Origin: Harmothoe impar
Lineage: Eukaryota; Annelida; Polychaeta; Phyllodocida; Polynoidae
Direction of reading: 5' to 3'
DNA: 64,000 nucleotides
Assembly: GCA_947462335.1 (NCBI GenBank)
Contig: OX381713.1
Coordinates: forward strand, 19,646,381-19,710,380
In this document: piece by piece, positions 47,691 to 59,859 of the stretch
How positions within the stretch are numbered: position 1 is the first letter of the stretch
Layout of the letters: every line of letters begins with the position of its first letter
Notes under the pieces: model-generated
Seen by the model: only the letters and a program-made list of their open reading frames with translations
The model's database searches: none
What the model was told of the DNA's origin: nothing
Position numbers and translations under genes: made by a program

Positions 47691-47840
47691 GTGTCCCCTT
47701 TCCCTTTTTCCTTTTCTTCTCTTCTTCATGTGACTACATCATCCTTAACATGTCGTTGTTGTTGTGGGTTCCATTTCCTCTACTTCCTCTTCTTCTCCTT
47801 CTTTTTTCATAATGTTCCTCTTCCTTCTCTACCATCACAG

Positions 47841-48074
47841 TCCTTGCTCTCTGTCAGGTTAGAGGCTGGATGTGAAATACAACCTCCATCCTGCAAACAC
47901 TCACATGCCCTTATATCTATTATCACCCACGCGGAGCTTCTACTCACCCCACCTAGGTGGCACCACCGTACTAAGGGTGGTCCAGCGAGTGATTCTCTGT
48001 GGTTTATACTCTGTGTTTTGAACTATACAGCATGGGGAGCACAGGACATAAGTGTACTGCATGTGGGTGGTTAG
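47841..48074 (+). CDS. Candidate terminal exon, product unrecognised
   Basis: A long pyrimidine tract ends TCTACCATCACAG at 47840. The following frame is open for 77 codons to a TAG. The start is SLLSVRLEAGCEIQPPSCKH, then a hydrophobic stretch around LISIITHAELLL and the motif PPRWHHRTKGG. Four cysteines are present. No polyadenylation signal is obvious within 200 bp. The family is unknown. The candidate first exon at 45390 might belong to the same gene, but the connection is untested. Confidence 0.42.
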   Translation, partial: SLLSVRLEAGCEIQPPSCKHSHALISIITHAELLLTPPRWHHRTKGGPASDSLWFILCVLNYTAWGAQDISVLHVGG

Positions 48075-48386
48075 CTAATAAGAAAAGGGATGATCTGTAT
48101 ATAACTTTGGCACAATATTACTACCTTTATTATGTGTCTGCTGTGGATACTTTTCTTGACTATCAAAAGATTTTGTTCTTATTTTCATTAATTTTCTTTC
48201 TTCTACATTTAAAACGAGCCCCCATTCAGGATAAGGCAAGATACAAAATGTAAGAAGACATAATCATTATATTTATTATCTCATGTCATTGACTGTTATG
48301 TTACTATAGGCGTCAGCTGTATATCAATGCCATTTTGACTATAAGTGAATGTTAGTGGAGTGATTATTTTAGGGAAACATTACCTA

Positions 48387-48608
48387 CCGTAAATTCCCGC
48401 GTACTACCCGCGGGTTGTACGCGAACCAAACTCAGCTTTCATTTGATACCAAACATGTCTATATAGGGTGCGGGTTATACGAGGGTTTTTATCATTATAG
48501 AACAGTACTAAAATAGACATTTTCATATCCAGAAACGGGTTATAGGATTTCCCTGAGTTAGGGGTGCGGGTTATACGCGAGATGCGGGTTATACGCGGGA
48601 ATTTACGG
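48387..48608. mobile_element. MITE, CCGTAAATTCCCGCG ends
   Basis: Terminal inverted repeats start CCGTAAATTCCCGCGTA on both sides, with TA flanks (48385-48386, 48609-48610). Inside are repeated GCGGGTTATACGCG words. It is 222 bp and non-coding. It resembles a MITE type with CGCGTATAA words that I recall from many animal genomes. Confidence 0.93.
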
Positions 48609-48855
48609 TACATGTAGTAAAACACTCGGGGCCCGTCCTGAACCCCTCTACTGGACGGTAACAGGGCCTCTGAACCGGACACACAACCACTCATCTTAAT
48701 GCTGTTCTTGAATCCACAGTATACTACCTTTCAGAGACTCGTACCGTGTCTCTACCCCAACCTACCGACTCTGTGGGAGAAAAGGAGGGGGACAGATCTG
48801 CTCTCCTAACCATGTCACACGCTACAATATCTCCGCACAAAAATAAGTTCCGATA

Positions 48856-48942
48856 TATATATATATATTCAGTTTCTGCAAAACAAAATGGAAAATCTGT
48901 CTGCAACTTGCATATTCTCTTCTTTATATATATATATATATC
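48856..48942. repeat. Two (TA)n microsatellites
   Basis: About eight TA units at 48856-48871 and about nine at 48925-48942. Confidence 0.85.
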
Positions 48943-50042
48943 CCTTTGCATGTCTAAAGAGTCAAAGAACATAGGTGATTTCCGAGGGCGATGCACCGCT
49001 GTTTGGCAGTGAAGTAGGTAGTGTCGGTAGTCGCAACAGATACTGAGAGTATATATTCGTGAATTTGTTCCTCTGGCAGTGTGAGTAGTATAAAAAGTGG
49101 GGTATGGTACAACGCTCTCAGCCTACTTCTTGGACTCCCCATATGGTGTATCCAGCACTAGCTATATTCACTCTCTAGACAATATTTTTGGCCAGGGACT
49201 AGAAGGAGCATCCTGCTTTGACTAAGTAGCTGGGTGATTACATTTTTGGAGTCGGTCTTTTCCTCAAGGGATTCCACTGCAGGTATCAGGAGGTTGAAAC
49301 CCTCCCGTTAGGTCTGTGTTTTTATATTCGAATGTTTACTATTAGGATGCCATTGGGAAAAGTGTGGAATAAATTTGATTTTCTAACCTCTTCATGAACA
49401 ACTTATATGATGAATAATGAGAAAGTAAGACAACAATTGAAAGTATCAAAATGGTTTATTCTCGCTGGCCGCCTTTTGTAATACAAATACATCCAAGCCA
49501 AACCGGTATCCTCAATGGCCTCTCTCACCTCATCCACCTTTAGATAAAACTAACCTGTATTGACCTTGGCATCTCTTGTAATCTTGGGTTTAGGCCGACT
49601 TATCAACCACAGAATGTCTTGTTAACATAAAAATTTAAAATAATCTATCATCACTTAGTTCACCATGTGAAAAAGATGTTAGTTGTTAAAATATACCCTG
49701 ATAAGCCATATCGCCTAACATACAGAACTGTCTATGTGACCCTCTGTGGCCAAATAAAACCGTAGATAGCCTGTTACTATAAGTTAATTCATCCTAACAA
49801 AACAGTTATTACCAAGGACACAGTTCACTTTGTCCAATTAGGGCCCCGGTTATAACATGCTACGGTAGAGATGTGTGTAGATGGCCAATCGAGTTCAATA
49901 AAGCTTTTGTTACATATTCATAAAATGGGTTATGAAAGGCCAATTTATTAGAGTATTAACACTCAAACAAGGCGTGCAGAGGCCAGACCAGGCATTGAGA
50001 ACCATGCAGGACTTAGCCTGACACATTTGCAAATTCTCACTG

Positions 50043-50060
50043 ATTTGCATAGATTTGCAT
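50043..50060. promoter_or_regulatory. Paired POU octamers
   Basis: ATTTGCAT occurs at 50043-50050 and 50053-50060, ten bases apart (one helical turn), with ATTTGCAAAT-like sequence just upstream. This fits a POU-domain enhancer element. Confidence 0.4.
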
Positions 50061-50582
50061 ACAAATGAGTCCGCGACCAATGATAACCGATGTACAGGGT
50101 GAGAGGGTGGGGATACACACATAACTCTCATATGTATTTATACCGCCTCTTTTATACAGAATACATTGTGTAAATTATACAGTATGTAAAGTAACTAACA
50201 TCAAAATGACAGTCGTCTCACAGGGTGGGGGATGTGTGTATATAATGTAACAAAGGTAGTGCACAAAATTAGAGTATATATGTGTCTCGGATAGTGACTG
50301 TATGTAGTGTTCCATGGAGACCACTAAAACAGATTACAAAATCATGGGGGCTCTAGCTAGCATGTTGATTATACGTGGAAGGAATTCATGTTTGCTTGAC
50401 TTCAGAAACTTGATAATCGAAATGATATTAACATGAATTGTCTAAAATGATAGATATGTATATTGACTAGACCCACAGTTTGACCTATTGGTTATATAAG
50501 TAAATATGCAGATCAAATTGTGCTATGCCTGATGAATTTTAATATGAATAATATTAATGAGATGCTGAATATGCATGAATGA

Positions 50583-50592
50583 CCATATAAGG
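50583..50592. promoter_or_regulatory. CArG box
   Basis: CCATATAAGG is a perfect serum-response-factor type CC(A/T)6GG site, preceded by ATATGCATGAATG. Confidence 0.35.
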
Positions 50593-53500
50593 AGTCTCAC
50601 ACTGTTGCCATGAAGATGAAGAACACGCGTACATTAACTTGAATGAGACTATCTGTGGTTTAGAACCAGAGTCTAACATGTTACAAGTCATGCTGATGAA
50701 TATTAATGATACAATACCATCTATCTTACTTTTCTAAATTAGACACATACAATGAATTATATTAATCCTTTCCCAGCATTGCAAGAGAAAAATCGCCATA
50801 AATCTCCAACCTTATTGAGAATTCTTAATCATTACCATCCCAAGTGAATAGTTAAAACGAAATATTGTCATCATATGTTCCACAATGATGAACCTTTTTC
50901 CAGAGCACCACCATTTTAAAACAAGTATACTTATTATGATTGAAAAAAGAGCCTTTCTTGGTGTATCTGTTGCATAATATTTAACAATTAATGGCATCCA
51001 ATTGGCTAGTCAGTATCAGGTGAATACATTATTTATATTTCAACTATCATTGGGTGAGATGTCAACAGTGTATGCAGATCAGTTAACCATGCAACCATTT
51101 CTCATTAGAACACAAGGAAGATAGGATATGTGTTGGCTCGGCATTGCAGTTATATAGAGTCCTTAAATATATGCTTCGCAAGCTCCCCTCCAAATGCTGA
51201 GTCAAAAAAGAAATATATATATAGTCACTGATAGAATTCATGAGATCAAATAATGAAATGGTGATCGCACAAGGGCAATCTTTTAGGTGGGAATACACGT
51301 TGTCTTAGACATCAGGACACAAATTATTATGTCTTTCTTATCGTCATGCACATCTACAATATTCCAGGAAAAGAGACAGATGCAATTGGGCCATCATGAG
51401 GCTCGAACCAATTTTTTATCTAAATATTGCTCGACATTTTTGTGATCATTTGACTCGACGTAGTCCACACATGAATGATGAAGCAACATTATGTTGTATG
51501 CAGCTGATTTAAATACTTGTCACATCTCATACAAATTCAGTTTCATGAATATGTTGTGGTAGACTTTTATCTATACTTCTTTTCTCAGCATCACAGTCAC
51601 TGACAAAACTCATTTGCATAATATCGATTCAACCATGGAGTTTTACAATAACTTGGGGTGTGAAGGCACACATGATATTGTATCATCAAATGCTGTTTAT
51701 TACAAATTGGGTATTGAAATATAGGAAATGATTATTCGAAATAAGAGGGAATCTCAGTATCCAGCTGATAAGGGTCCCACCACACATAACTTATCTCTTT
51801 TGAAGCCAGAACAGCATTTCCCCACAAAGATTAAAATATACACACAATCTTCAAAACAATCAAATGCATGTCAACCCTGTCACTATTGCGGTTGAGTTCA
51901 TGTAAACAACTGTTGAAATCTAATCACATGTTTCAAACACAGAGCATATGCCTGTAGGTGTACCATTCTTTTAATGCAGACCTATTTAATGTCTTTCTTT
52001 ACGTTCATGCTGATCTAGTAAAACACTTGAAACGAATTAAGTCAATATGCATCTATGGGATAGTGATAGTATGTATATTGCAATAATACAATATCACTAC
52101 AGTAGAAGGACCGACAGAATATACCATTGCTAGTCACAAGTATGTGATATGTTTCTTGATTGATACTACATAGCAAAGGCCACAATGTGATAATGTGCTC
52201 CGGATGAGTTATTCCGTTTTGTAACAATCAGCTATTTTGATCAATGAAGCTCTTGAAATAGTGATGCATTGGTGAACTTCAGGGAGGGGGTGCACTGATA
52301 TATCTATCAATTGTGATTTACCCTCACAGCATGGGTGATGATAAAGAAAACAAACTTATACTTACTCCTCATACGCGTACACACCCGTGTGGACAAATAC
52401 TACAATATTAACAGATTTAAGTAGAATAAATATAAACTATAACAATATGGCTAACTAACACAACAGGAGGAGTAGTATAAACATCTGTAGTCACAGCTTA
52501 ACAAAGGATAACTTAGTAAAAAGTCGGTGAATAAGTCATCAATGATCTATTCTTAACGTGTCACGGTATTATCACAGTTTATCTGTAACACTGAAAGACC
52601 TGCATGGGAGGTATCTGCAGCAAGATAAATAAAATCGGCTTTTTGTATTTTTTTATCCGTTTATTAGGAAGGATTGCTTAAAAGCATTAAATATTATTTT
52701 TTTGTTACTTATCATGAGGAGTTTTCCAGGAAGAGTTTTCTAATTGTAGCATTGCATTGACTATAGGAAAAACATGTCGTTTTTCTTTTGATAGAATCTA
52801 CAGCGCTATACACTTCTTTACAATCTGTTGAGAAAATTTGAATCTTAACCAAATTAAGTTTATAATTAGATACCTCAAACGATCTCTATCCCTATGTTGT
52901 ATGGGATTATTTTCAGCCATCCTTCAATCAAATATATTACATATTTCTATATTATCATAGTATTATTCAGGTAATAGAATGTCATCTTTATTCAAGGAGA
53001 TTCATCAGGTTTTATGTACACCCTAAATATACTCTCGTTCATCCTTACCACTCCTAACATTTGAAGCATCCATGTACTACACAAGTGAGGCACTTGACAG
53101 TGTCTCTCCTAGTAATTGCACACTTCTTGTCATTCTATAGCATTTTAACATAATATGTTAGCAGGTGTAACAATAATATTAGCATGCTAAGAGAAAAAAA
53201 TGAGATTGCTGTCCTCCAAGCTAACAAAAACACCATGTCAAGAAAGATTCTGGGTTTGTGATTCAATAGAATAAAATAAATAAATATGTATGTATCAACA
53301 ACTGAAGCCTTTTTATGAAAATTACTTATTAACTTACTTGACCTATATATTGTATTTTATTGAGATCTAAGAACAGAGCAGTAAATATGGGTATTGGTGC
53401 AATATTTGAATAAATACATAAATAAACAGTAAATAAACAAATAAATAGATATATGAGTAAATAAACGTACTGACTTAGCTTCGGCAGTCATTTGAGTGCT

Positions 53501-54350
53501 CTTCAACAAGAAAACATGAGATTTAACCATCTATAGTACATTACTCTTTTCTTGATGAAATATAGTGTCATTAAGGTGCAGTTACAATCAAATGGCTCAC
53601 TTATGTGTTACATACTTACCTCTTATACCACATTTCTATTAGGCTCTACCATAACTCATACACCTCACTTAATACCCTCAGTGACACACATAGTACACAA
53701 TAAGTGAATAAATACTCAACCGCAACCTGGGAATTACCTTCTAATTATAGTACAAGGAATTGACACAAATAGTACACAGTCAAAGAACACAAGATAAAAG
53801 TCAAACTTCATTTTCACCTCAAATAGACGGTACCGTGCAATGAGGATAAAAAATAATAATGAACTTGTATACACCTTTGTCATCTTCATACTATTTGGAT
53901 ACAGAGATTCATGCCCTAGATTTTGCACCCAAATGGTATCTGCACAATATATCAACAGGAACCAATATATCTCCAGTTTGATTTATATTACATTGAACAT
54001 ACAGCCAGTGCAAAAAAAAACTATCTTGCACCAAGCAAATCGAGAGGGAAAGTGCAAGTGAAAGACTAGTATTTTCTTTTATATGCAGCCATGTATAAAT
54101 TGTCAGAAATTAACATGAATGGTCTGCATACTTTCCACAATTACTCTGCATATTCCACTTAATTATATCCACCACTGTCCACTGACACAATCACTGTCAA
54201 CTTTTTCTTTCTTAGACAACTTCACATCTGTTTTGGTTGGATCAACCAAAACTAAAAAGAAAGAAAGAAAATCATTGTAAAATGCCTAGGCTACCTCCCA
54301 AGTGTCTAAAACAGTCATTGTGAATGTGTAGAGATTGTTTGTCCTCCATC

Positions 54351-54422
54351 TCAGCTCTCTATACGCCAGGCCAGAAACATGTGGAATGATTCGTAGTCCC
54401 CACCCGTCTGGAGACCCGCCAT
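54351..54422 (-). CDS. Candidate first exon after a YY1-type start
   Basis: On the minus strand, CCAAGATGGCGGG places an ATG in a YY1-type motif at 54422. The frame encodes 23 residues (MAGLQTGGDYESFH first) to a TGA at 54351, so a donor inside would be needed. X-box-like sequences lie about 90-150 bp upstream on this strand. The call rests mostly on promoter context. Confidence 0.3.
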   Translation of the reverse strand: MAGLQTGGDYESFHMFLAWRIES

Positions 54423-54510
54423 CTTGGATACGGACCTGTCACGTCGTATTTGCAGTCCGATGCTGGTCAGACGTCACAAATATGGAACCTGTGTGCCGTC
54501 TTGAAGTATC

Positions 54511-54572
54511 GTAACCAAGGTGATATTTTGGCCATGGTGATGTCACCATGATGAAGTTGTAACCATGGTGAT
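54511..54572. promoter_or_regulatory. Two X-box-like motifs and a near-palindrome
   Basis: GTAACCAAGGTGAT (54511-54524) and GTAACCATGGTGAT (54559-54572) each match the RFX consensus at 13 of 14 positions on the minus strand. Between them lies CATGGTGATGTCACCATG, itself nearly palindromic. It is also possible that these are a small degenerate repeat. Confidence 0.4.
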
Positions 54573-55476
54573 GTGACTCTTCGCACCTCTGCTACTACGC
54601 TGGGCTGGATAAAGGAAAATAGGTTGGCCATTAGATAAGTTTTCATGACAATTGTTAAACATGAGAATTGAAATCATTTCAATTGATAATCTGGAAGCTC
54701 GAATTATTGATAGGTAAAATCTGTAAAAGAAAATTTACGATTAAATCACCAACTCAATAATTATGTTCAATCTAACTGTAGCTACTCTTTTAATTCACAC
54801 ACCCCATCTTCCAACTATCTCATTCTCCCAACTTGGTGATGCAATACCAGGTACTTAAGCTGGTGAAAATACTTAGGGAGAGTGAACACTTGAAAATCAA
54901 CGGTTACAAGAATATCATACAGAATATTGCTTCTGCTAGATGCTGTAAATAGGAGAACCACACCCAGTTAAACCGGTCGGCTGACAGGCAGGTGAGAGAG
55001 GGTCTGGTTGGAGATTGTGTCTGTGTTCTGCCAACCGTGAAATCTCTACCACCTGTCACTGCCTGTTCTCTCTAACAGAGGGCTCTTTAGTCTTAGAGCA
55101 GTATTGTCTACCCTGGACTTACTGCTGAGCTTGAATTCTTGTATGTATATCGACTAATAGCTTATGCCTATTTTATGATGAAGTACCATGAATATATACA
55201 TGAGGCCAATCTGCTAATTGATATTGGATGTAAATTTATATTCAACCCCAAAGTGACAATTTTGGAGGATGCACATATCGTATTTAATTGCACCCATCCG
55301 AAACATACTATTACAGACCTCTATATTTCCATGGCATAATCTAAGATATTGCTATCAATGTAACATAGTTGATTTATCCAATCCCTAAAATAGTTTACTC
55401 TAACAGTTTACTGTAATAGTGGGAAAGTTTGAAACAGGTTTTCTATATACTAATTTCCGAATATATTCATTTGCAG

Positions 55477-55583
55477 TACACGGATGTATGGTCTGTTAAG
55501 GGACCCTTCCAATCCTCATTCCACCCCTTCAACTTATGGTAGTATCAATATGTCACTGGTGTTGAACTTAAGCAAAGATGAAG
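55477..55583 (+). CDS. Candidate exon spliced in frame to 57125
   Basis: TACTAAT lies 26 bases before TTCATTTGCAG (ending 55476), a good branch point and acceptor. The donor is GATGAAG|GTATTC. One frame is open: after one base, TRMYGLLRDPSNPHSTPSTY and then GSINMSLVLNLSKDE, leaving one spare base. This phase matches the start of the exon at 57125. The family is not recognised. Confidence 0.42.
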
Positions 55584-57124
55584 GTATTCCTATTGCGCTA
55601 AATGCTTTATTCATTCCACATTGCTTACCAATCACACTACGATTCCACACAGTTTATATTTCAAAAAGCCCCACTAGCAGCCCATAGACTGTAGTTCTAA
55701 CCTGTGGGTACCTGTAGTATAGAGAACAGAGAGTAACAGGGGGCTGAGGGTTGGGGGCACATTCCCCAGTCAGTGGGGGATCCTGCAGCTGCTGTTGTTT
55801 TCAACTCTCCTGCTGCCTGTTTTTCAGTAAATACTGCTGTGTTTGTCTGCAGCTTCTTATAGCCCAATTACCTCACTCTGTCAGTAACCTCTAGGGGTGG
55901 GGGACCGCTTAGTGGGGCTTAGAATGGGGTAAGCTGTGTTTTGGATGATGTAAGGTTAATGAGTGTAAACTAGGGGCTACATTATAATATTGTTTGGAGA
56001 TCTGTTTCACATATTTTCTGTGCTCCATGCATTCGAACTAGACCCTCTTCCCAGTTTGGCCTAACGTAGAATTGCAGGACTGACGACTTGACAGATGCAT
56101 GTCTTTTTGTAAGACTACAATGGCAGAACGGCAGAAAAGTGATAGATGAAGGACTTTATGCTGGATAGAGTGCTATACAACTCCTTCCAAATGGTTAAAA
56201 ATACATACAATCCCTAGTATCATAATTATACAAGTGGAGTAGGTCAAGTCCTGTGAAACATATCTGGCGCTGATAAGTCATTTGGGTATGTATTTAGATC
56301 GTATATAATAAGCCCAATTAGAATCAACTGGGGTATATAATTGTCATTCAAACTCTGTTGATGAAGTTTTGGTATACTGGAATTCTGCTCAAACCAAAAT
56401 ATCTTTAAACCTGACCTGCTCCTCTGCTTGCTCCTCCCCACCATATTATCCCAAGACATCAAACCTGTTCTACATCTAGAATGTCAAACTACAGTATTTC
56501 AGGATCTAAAAGTAACTAAGTGACAAATTTAATAATGAAGATGATCATCTCCAGAAGATGTGCAATGAAGAGAGGTTGAGAACCTGAAGGGATTAAAGCA
56601 ATTGGTGGTCCTGTCGATGGAGCTTCAAATCCCTTAACCTTCTAATGACAGCATCAGTCTAGCACAATCCCTTCTCTAGAAGACTACTCCAGAGTGAAAG
56701 AATGTCTGTAACCGCAGAGTCTGGACAGGGAGGCTCATTATCAAGGGGGGAGGCGGATTATATGGTCAGGCAGCTATCATGCCCTGAGACTTAATATGTG
56801 ACAGCTGTTGGGTGTATGAAAAGTGTATGCCTGAAAATCAAAGATGATAAAATGCTTTGATAAATGGATGACATTCTAAAATTGATGTATCATTCATGTT
56901 CTGTGCTCCACATAGGTAGTTTGATTAAGGCTCAACTCCTTCTAGAAGTAGTAATATGAAAACTGATAACATGATAACATTGCATTAAACACTTGTTGTA
57001 TAATTACTTCTGGTAGGAGTTTAATCATAAATAAAGTACCTATGTAGAGCACATGCCATGCATAGCATAGTTATTAAAGAATAATATCTATTCAAAGAGG
57101 CATTCAATTACTTATGGTTTGCAG

Positions 57125-57297
57125 GCACAGTTAAGCTAGTGGTGGTATCTGATCAGGATGTATCAGATTACTACAACCTGTGGCATGGGGAGGACCTCTG
57201 CCCCAAAGTTGACCTTATATTGCTTTTTAATTGGATTTACGACCAGGGAGATAGGAACGCCGAGTCCCTCCTCCAGAGCAGGCAGGGATTGGGATAG
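57125..57297 (+). CDS. Candidate terminal exon, partner of 55477-55583
   Basis: After TTATGGTTTGCAG the frame starting with two bases is open for 56 codons to a TAG. Together with the spare G of the exon at 55477-55583 it reads KDE-G-TVKLVVVSDQDVSDYY, continuing NLWHGEDLCPKVDLILLF and ending in a polar tail. A candidate polyadenylation signal AATAAA lies at 57859-57864. The frame lacks an internal ATG, so simple ORF listing misses it. The intron would be 1,541 bp. I do not recognise the family. Confidence 0.45.
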
Positions 57298-58612
57298 ACT
57301 GGCATAATGATGCAAAGTCATGTTCATTGGTCGTCATGATGTAACTATAAACTATAGACTTGGGTGGCTGCTAGTCATCGGCTTTCTGTAACGTTCCCAC
57401 CCAGGTATATCTACCAGGTAGCCTTAGCTGTTGCTCACTATGCCCACACTTGGCTACCTCTCTCAAAGCCCATGTCAAAACCTTCAAGTTGTAAATCAGT
57501 ACAGGAGTGTTGGAGGCATATGGAAACTGCTTTACATGCTCATAACTACCTCTCCACCCATCCCTCCTCCATATTCTACCCACCCCCACATACCCCATAA
57601 CAACACCTGACCAGCCCCTTTCCTATATGTTCTACCCACCCCTCAGCCTCCACACCTGCCTCTGCAGACATGCAGTTAGGGTAATAGCACCATGTTCCAA
57701 GCTTTGCTGCTGTTGTGTAACGTCTAGAATCTACTAGGGCCGTTTTGTTGGGAATCCACTGTGTTAACCATGGAGGCAATGCATGCTGCTGTTCCTGTGT
57801 AGTACATGGAAGAACACACTGAAGAAAGACTCTGAAATGGACATAAGTTATCCATTCCAATAAAACCTAAAGTGGTCAAGACTCTTGGTGTGGTTGAGAT
57901 AGACCTGAAAGATGGATGGATTGATGGATGAATGAGTTTCTTCAGGTTAACTAGATTTAGCTAAGAACAAAAGGATCAATCTTTCATGTTGATTGAGGTG
58001 ATCTCAATTAATTAGAAAATCATATAAAATAGATACCAGTCAGATACTGAAGGTATCCTTAATGTTAAGCTAGTCGAAAATACACATTATGGTGTAACTC
58101 AGCAGGAAAACATCAACTGATGGTGGTCTGCCCATCACATCATATGGTTGGTGCCTATGTGTGTTGGTGGAAGGTGGGTGATAGATTTAGCACTCTTCAA
58201 CTGTAGTAAGCTGCCATTTCAAACCCACCATACCCAGATAGCACCACCCCCTTCCACCCACTGCCTCCCAGTACATCCACCATATCCCCCCAACCATGCC
58301 TTACTTCCATTAAGGCTATTGCAGGTTCTCTACACTATGTTATAACACCCCAAAACCACAGGCAGAGTGCTCATATAATTAGTTTGTTTAATACCCCAAA
58401 ATCAATTATAACCACCCACCACTCTTCATCTATGTACCCATGGCATTACTTAGGAAATCCTGAAACCCCAGTTTTCTAAGGTGGCGCTGGTAACACTATT
58501 AGAGACTGCCACACCTACTACTACAACTAAACCCCACCCACCCTCTCAATCTCCAACCATCCATCACTCAGTTTCAGACAGTGCAGAAGTGGCATGGCCT
58601 ATAGTGCCCCTC

Positions 58613-58622
58613 ATGACGTCAT
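58613..58622. promoter_or_regulatory. Perfect CRE palindrome
   Basis: ATGACGTCAT lies 19 bases before the ATGGCGGCC start at 58641, a common arrangement in housekeeping promoters. Confidence 0.5.
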
Positions 58623-58640
58623 ACTCACGCGGGATTGAAC

Positions 58641-58742
58641 ATGGCGGCCGAGGGACTACACGAGACCTGGCGGCGACCATGCGGGAAGAGTTATGTGTTT
58701 GAACTATATGGAAGTTTGTGTTGGCCAGGAATCTTGTTCTGA
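58641..58742 (+). CDS. Candidate first coding exon after the CRE
   Basis: ATGGCGGCCGAG opens a 33-codon frame, MAAEGLHETWRRPCGKSYVF and then ELYGSLCWPGILF, before TGA. A donor inside is not obvious, so the 3' boundary is unknown. The promoter context and the YY1-like start favour a real N-terminus. The family is unknown. Confidence 0.35.
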   Translation: MAAEGLHETWRRPCGKSYVFELYGSLCWPGILF

Positions 58743-59116
58743 CCTTGTCTGTTTTTAAACTGGACGCAGACTATAGTAACTCAATATAACAGCGCGAAAT
58801 GCCCTTTTACCTGATAAGCAGACAGATGGTAGATAGGATGTCGGTACAGAGGAAACATAGATCTAACCAGCTACTAACAGGCCCCTGTCATACGTACACT
58901 ATCTTTACAGAGTTCTAAACTAGCTACTGACAGCTAGGGCCCTGTCATACTTAAAACAACCTTACAGAGCTTTTACCAGCTACTTATAAAGCCCTTGCAT
59001 ACTTACAACACACTTTTTAACAGGAAAGAAAGTCTCTAAGATGCAATGAAACAAAGCATATTCTTCATATAAGATGTGTAATAGTGCATTATATTACCCA
59101 ACAGAGGAATCTTTTT

Positions 59117-59190
59117 TAAAGTGAGCCTAGGCGAAGCCTAGCATGAAGCTCACGAAGTGAGCTTCATGCTAGGCTTCGCCCAGCACTTTA
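59117..59190. repeat. Perfect 24-bp hairpin with a 3-base loop
   Basis: GGCGAAGCCTAGCATGAAGC plus TCAC (59130-59153) is followed by GAA and then its exact complement (59157-59180). Weaker pairing (TTAAAGTG with CACTTTA) extends it to about 74 bp. It could be a tiny foldback element or a transcribed hairpin. Confidence 0.9.
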
Positions 59191-59518
59191 TGCAGTGGTC
59201 AGAATTCATGGGGAATTTGCAGCATTCAATCCATTGCTTCAATGTGCAATTCCAAGCGATTTCAGAAATATTAGCTATTTGCAACTATCAAGATCTTCTG
59301 CAAACTTGAAGATCTATCACTCATCTTTATATTTATACAAAAAAAACACTATGTATGGATGCCTATTTTCAAAATGTTGCTGTAAAAAGTGTGCTTGCTG
59401 ACAAAAGAGACAAAATGGCCGACAAGGTGCCTATTTTCACATTCGCCAAGCAGATACAAAATACACAGTGCATCTTTAACCATGACGGCTAAACATCTGA
59501 TTGGAGAGTGACGATTAG

Positions 59519-59615
59519 TGACGTCAGAGCACTAGTGACGTCACCATCGTAGCAACGTCGCTACTTCACCAAGCAACGTCACTATGTTACACAGCAACGT
59601 CACCACGTGACGTCG
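59519..59615. promoter_or_regulatory. Cluster of CRE-type sites
   Basis: TGACGTCA at 59519-59526 and 59536-59543, TGACGTCG at 59608-59615, and AGCAACGTC three times at about 20-base spacing (59551, 59571, 59593). The density is far above chance. It may be a CREB/ATF-type element or a CG-rich degenerate repeat. Confidence 0.5.
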
Positions 59616-59677
59616 CCATGTTGTTTTGATTTTGTTACGGTTGTTTGAGGCAACAGTTGGCCGTCACAATATGCAAT

Positions 59678-59850
59678 AGATCGGCGTGAAAGTAAGGCCC
59701 ATATCGCCGCAGAAATATGGCCCAGATCGCCGTGAAAGTAAGGCCCAGATCGCCGTGAAACTAAAGCTCAAATTGCTGTGAAACTAAAGCACAAATTGCC
59801 GTGAAAGTAAAGTACAAAATGAGGTGAAAGTAAAGCACAGGTTGGCGGGA
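59678..59850. repeat. 23-bp minisatellite, about 7 copies
   Basis: Units of AGATCGCCGTGAAAGTAAGG plus CCC, drifting to AAATTGCTGTGAAACTAAAG plus CAC. Divergence rises steadily from left to right. Confidence 0.92.
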
Positions 59851-59859
59851 TAATGGGGG

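Larger units (their letters stand above)
49000..54350. other. AT-rich interval without genes or MITEs
   Basis: Over 5 kb with no supported exon and hardly any recognisable element ends, unlike the rest of the window. It is rich in TAAT-type words. Regulatory motifs at 50043 and 50583 are listed separately. TAAA/AAATA low-complexity sequence fills about 53270-53466. Confidence 0.5.

Noticed and set aside
51395..51412. GGTTCGAGCC on the minus strand, resembling a tRNA T-arm
   Set aside because: No acceptor, D or anticodon arms can be built around it.
59415..59492. ATGGCCGAC start with a 25-codon frame
   Set aside because: Short. The CRE cluster lies downstream of it, not upstream, and similar words recur just before it.
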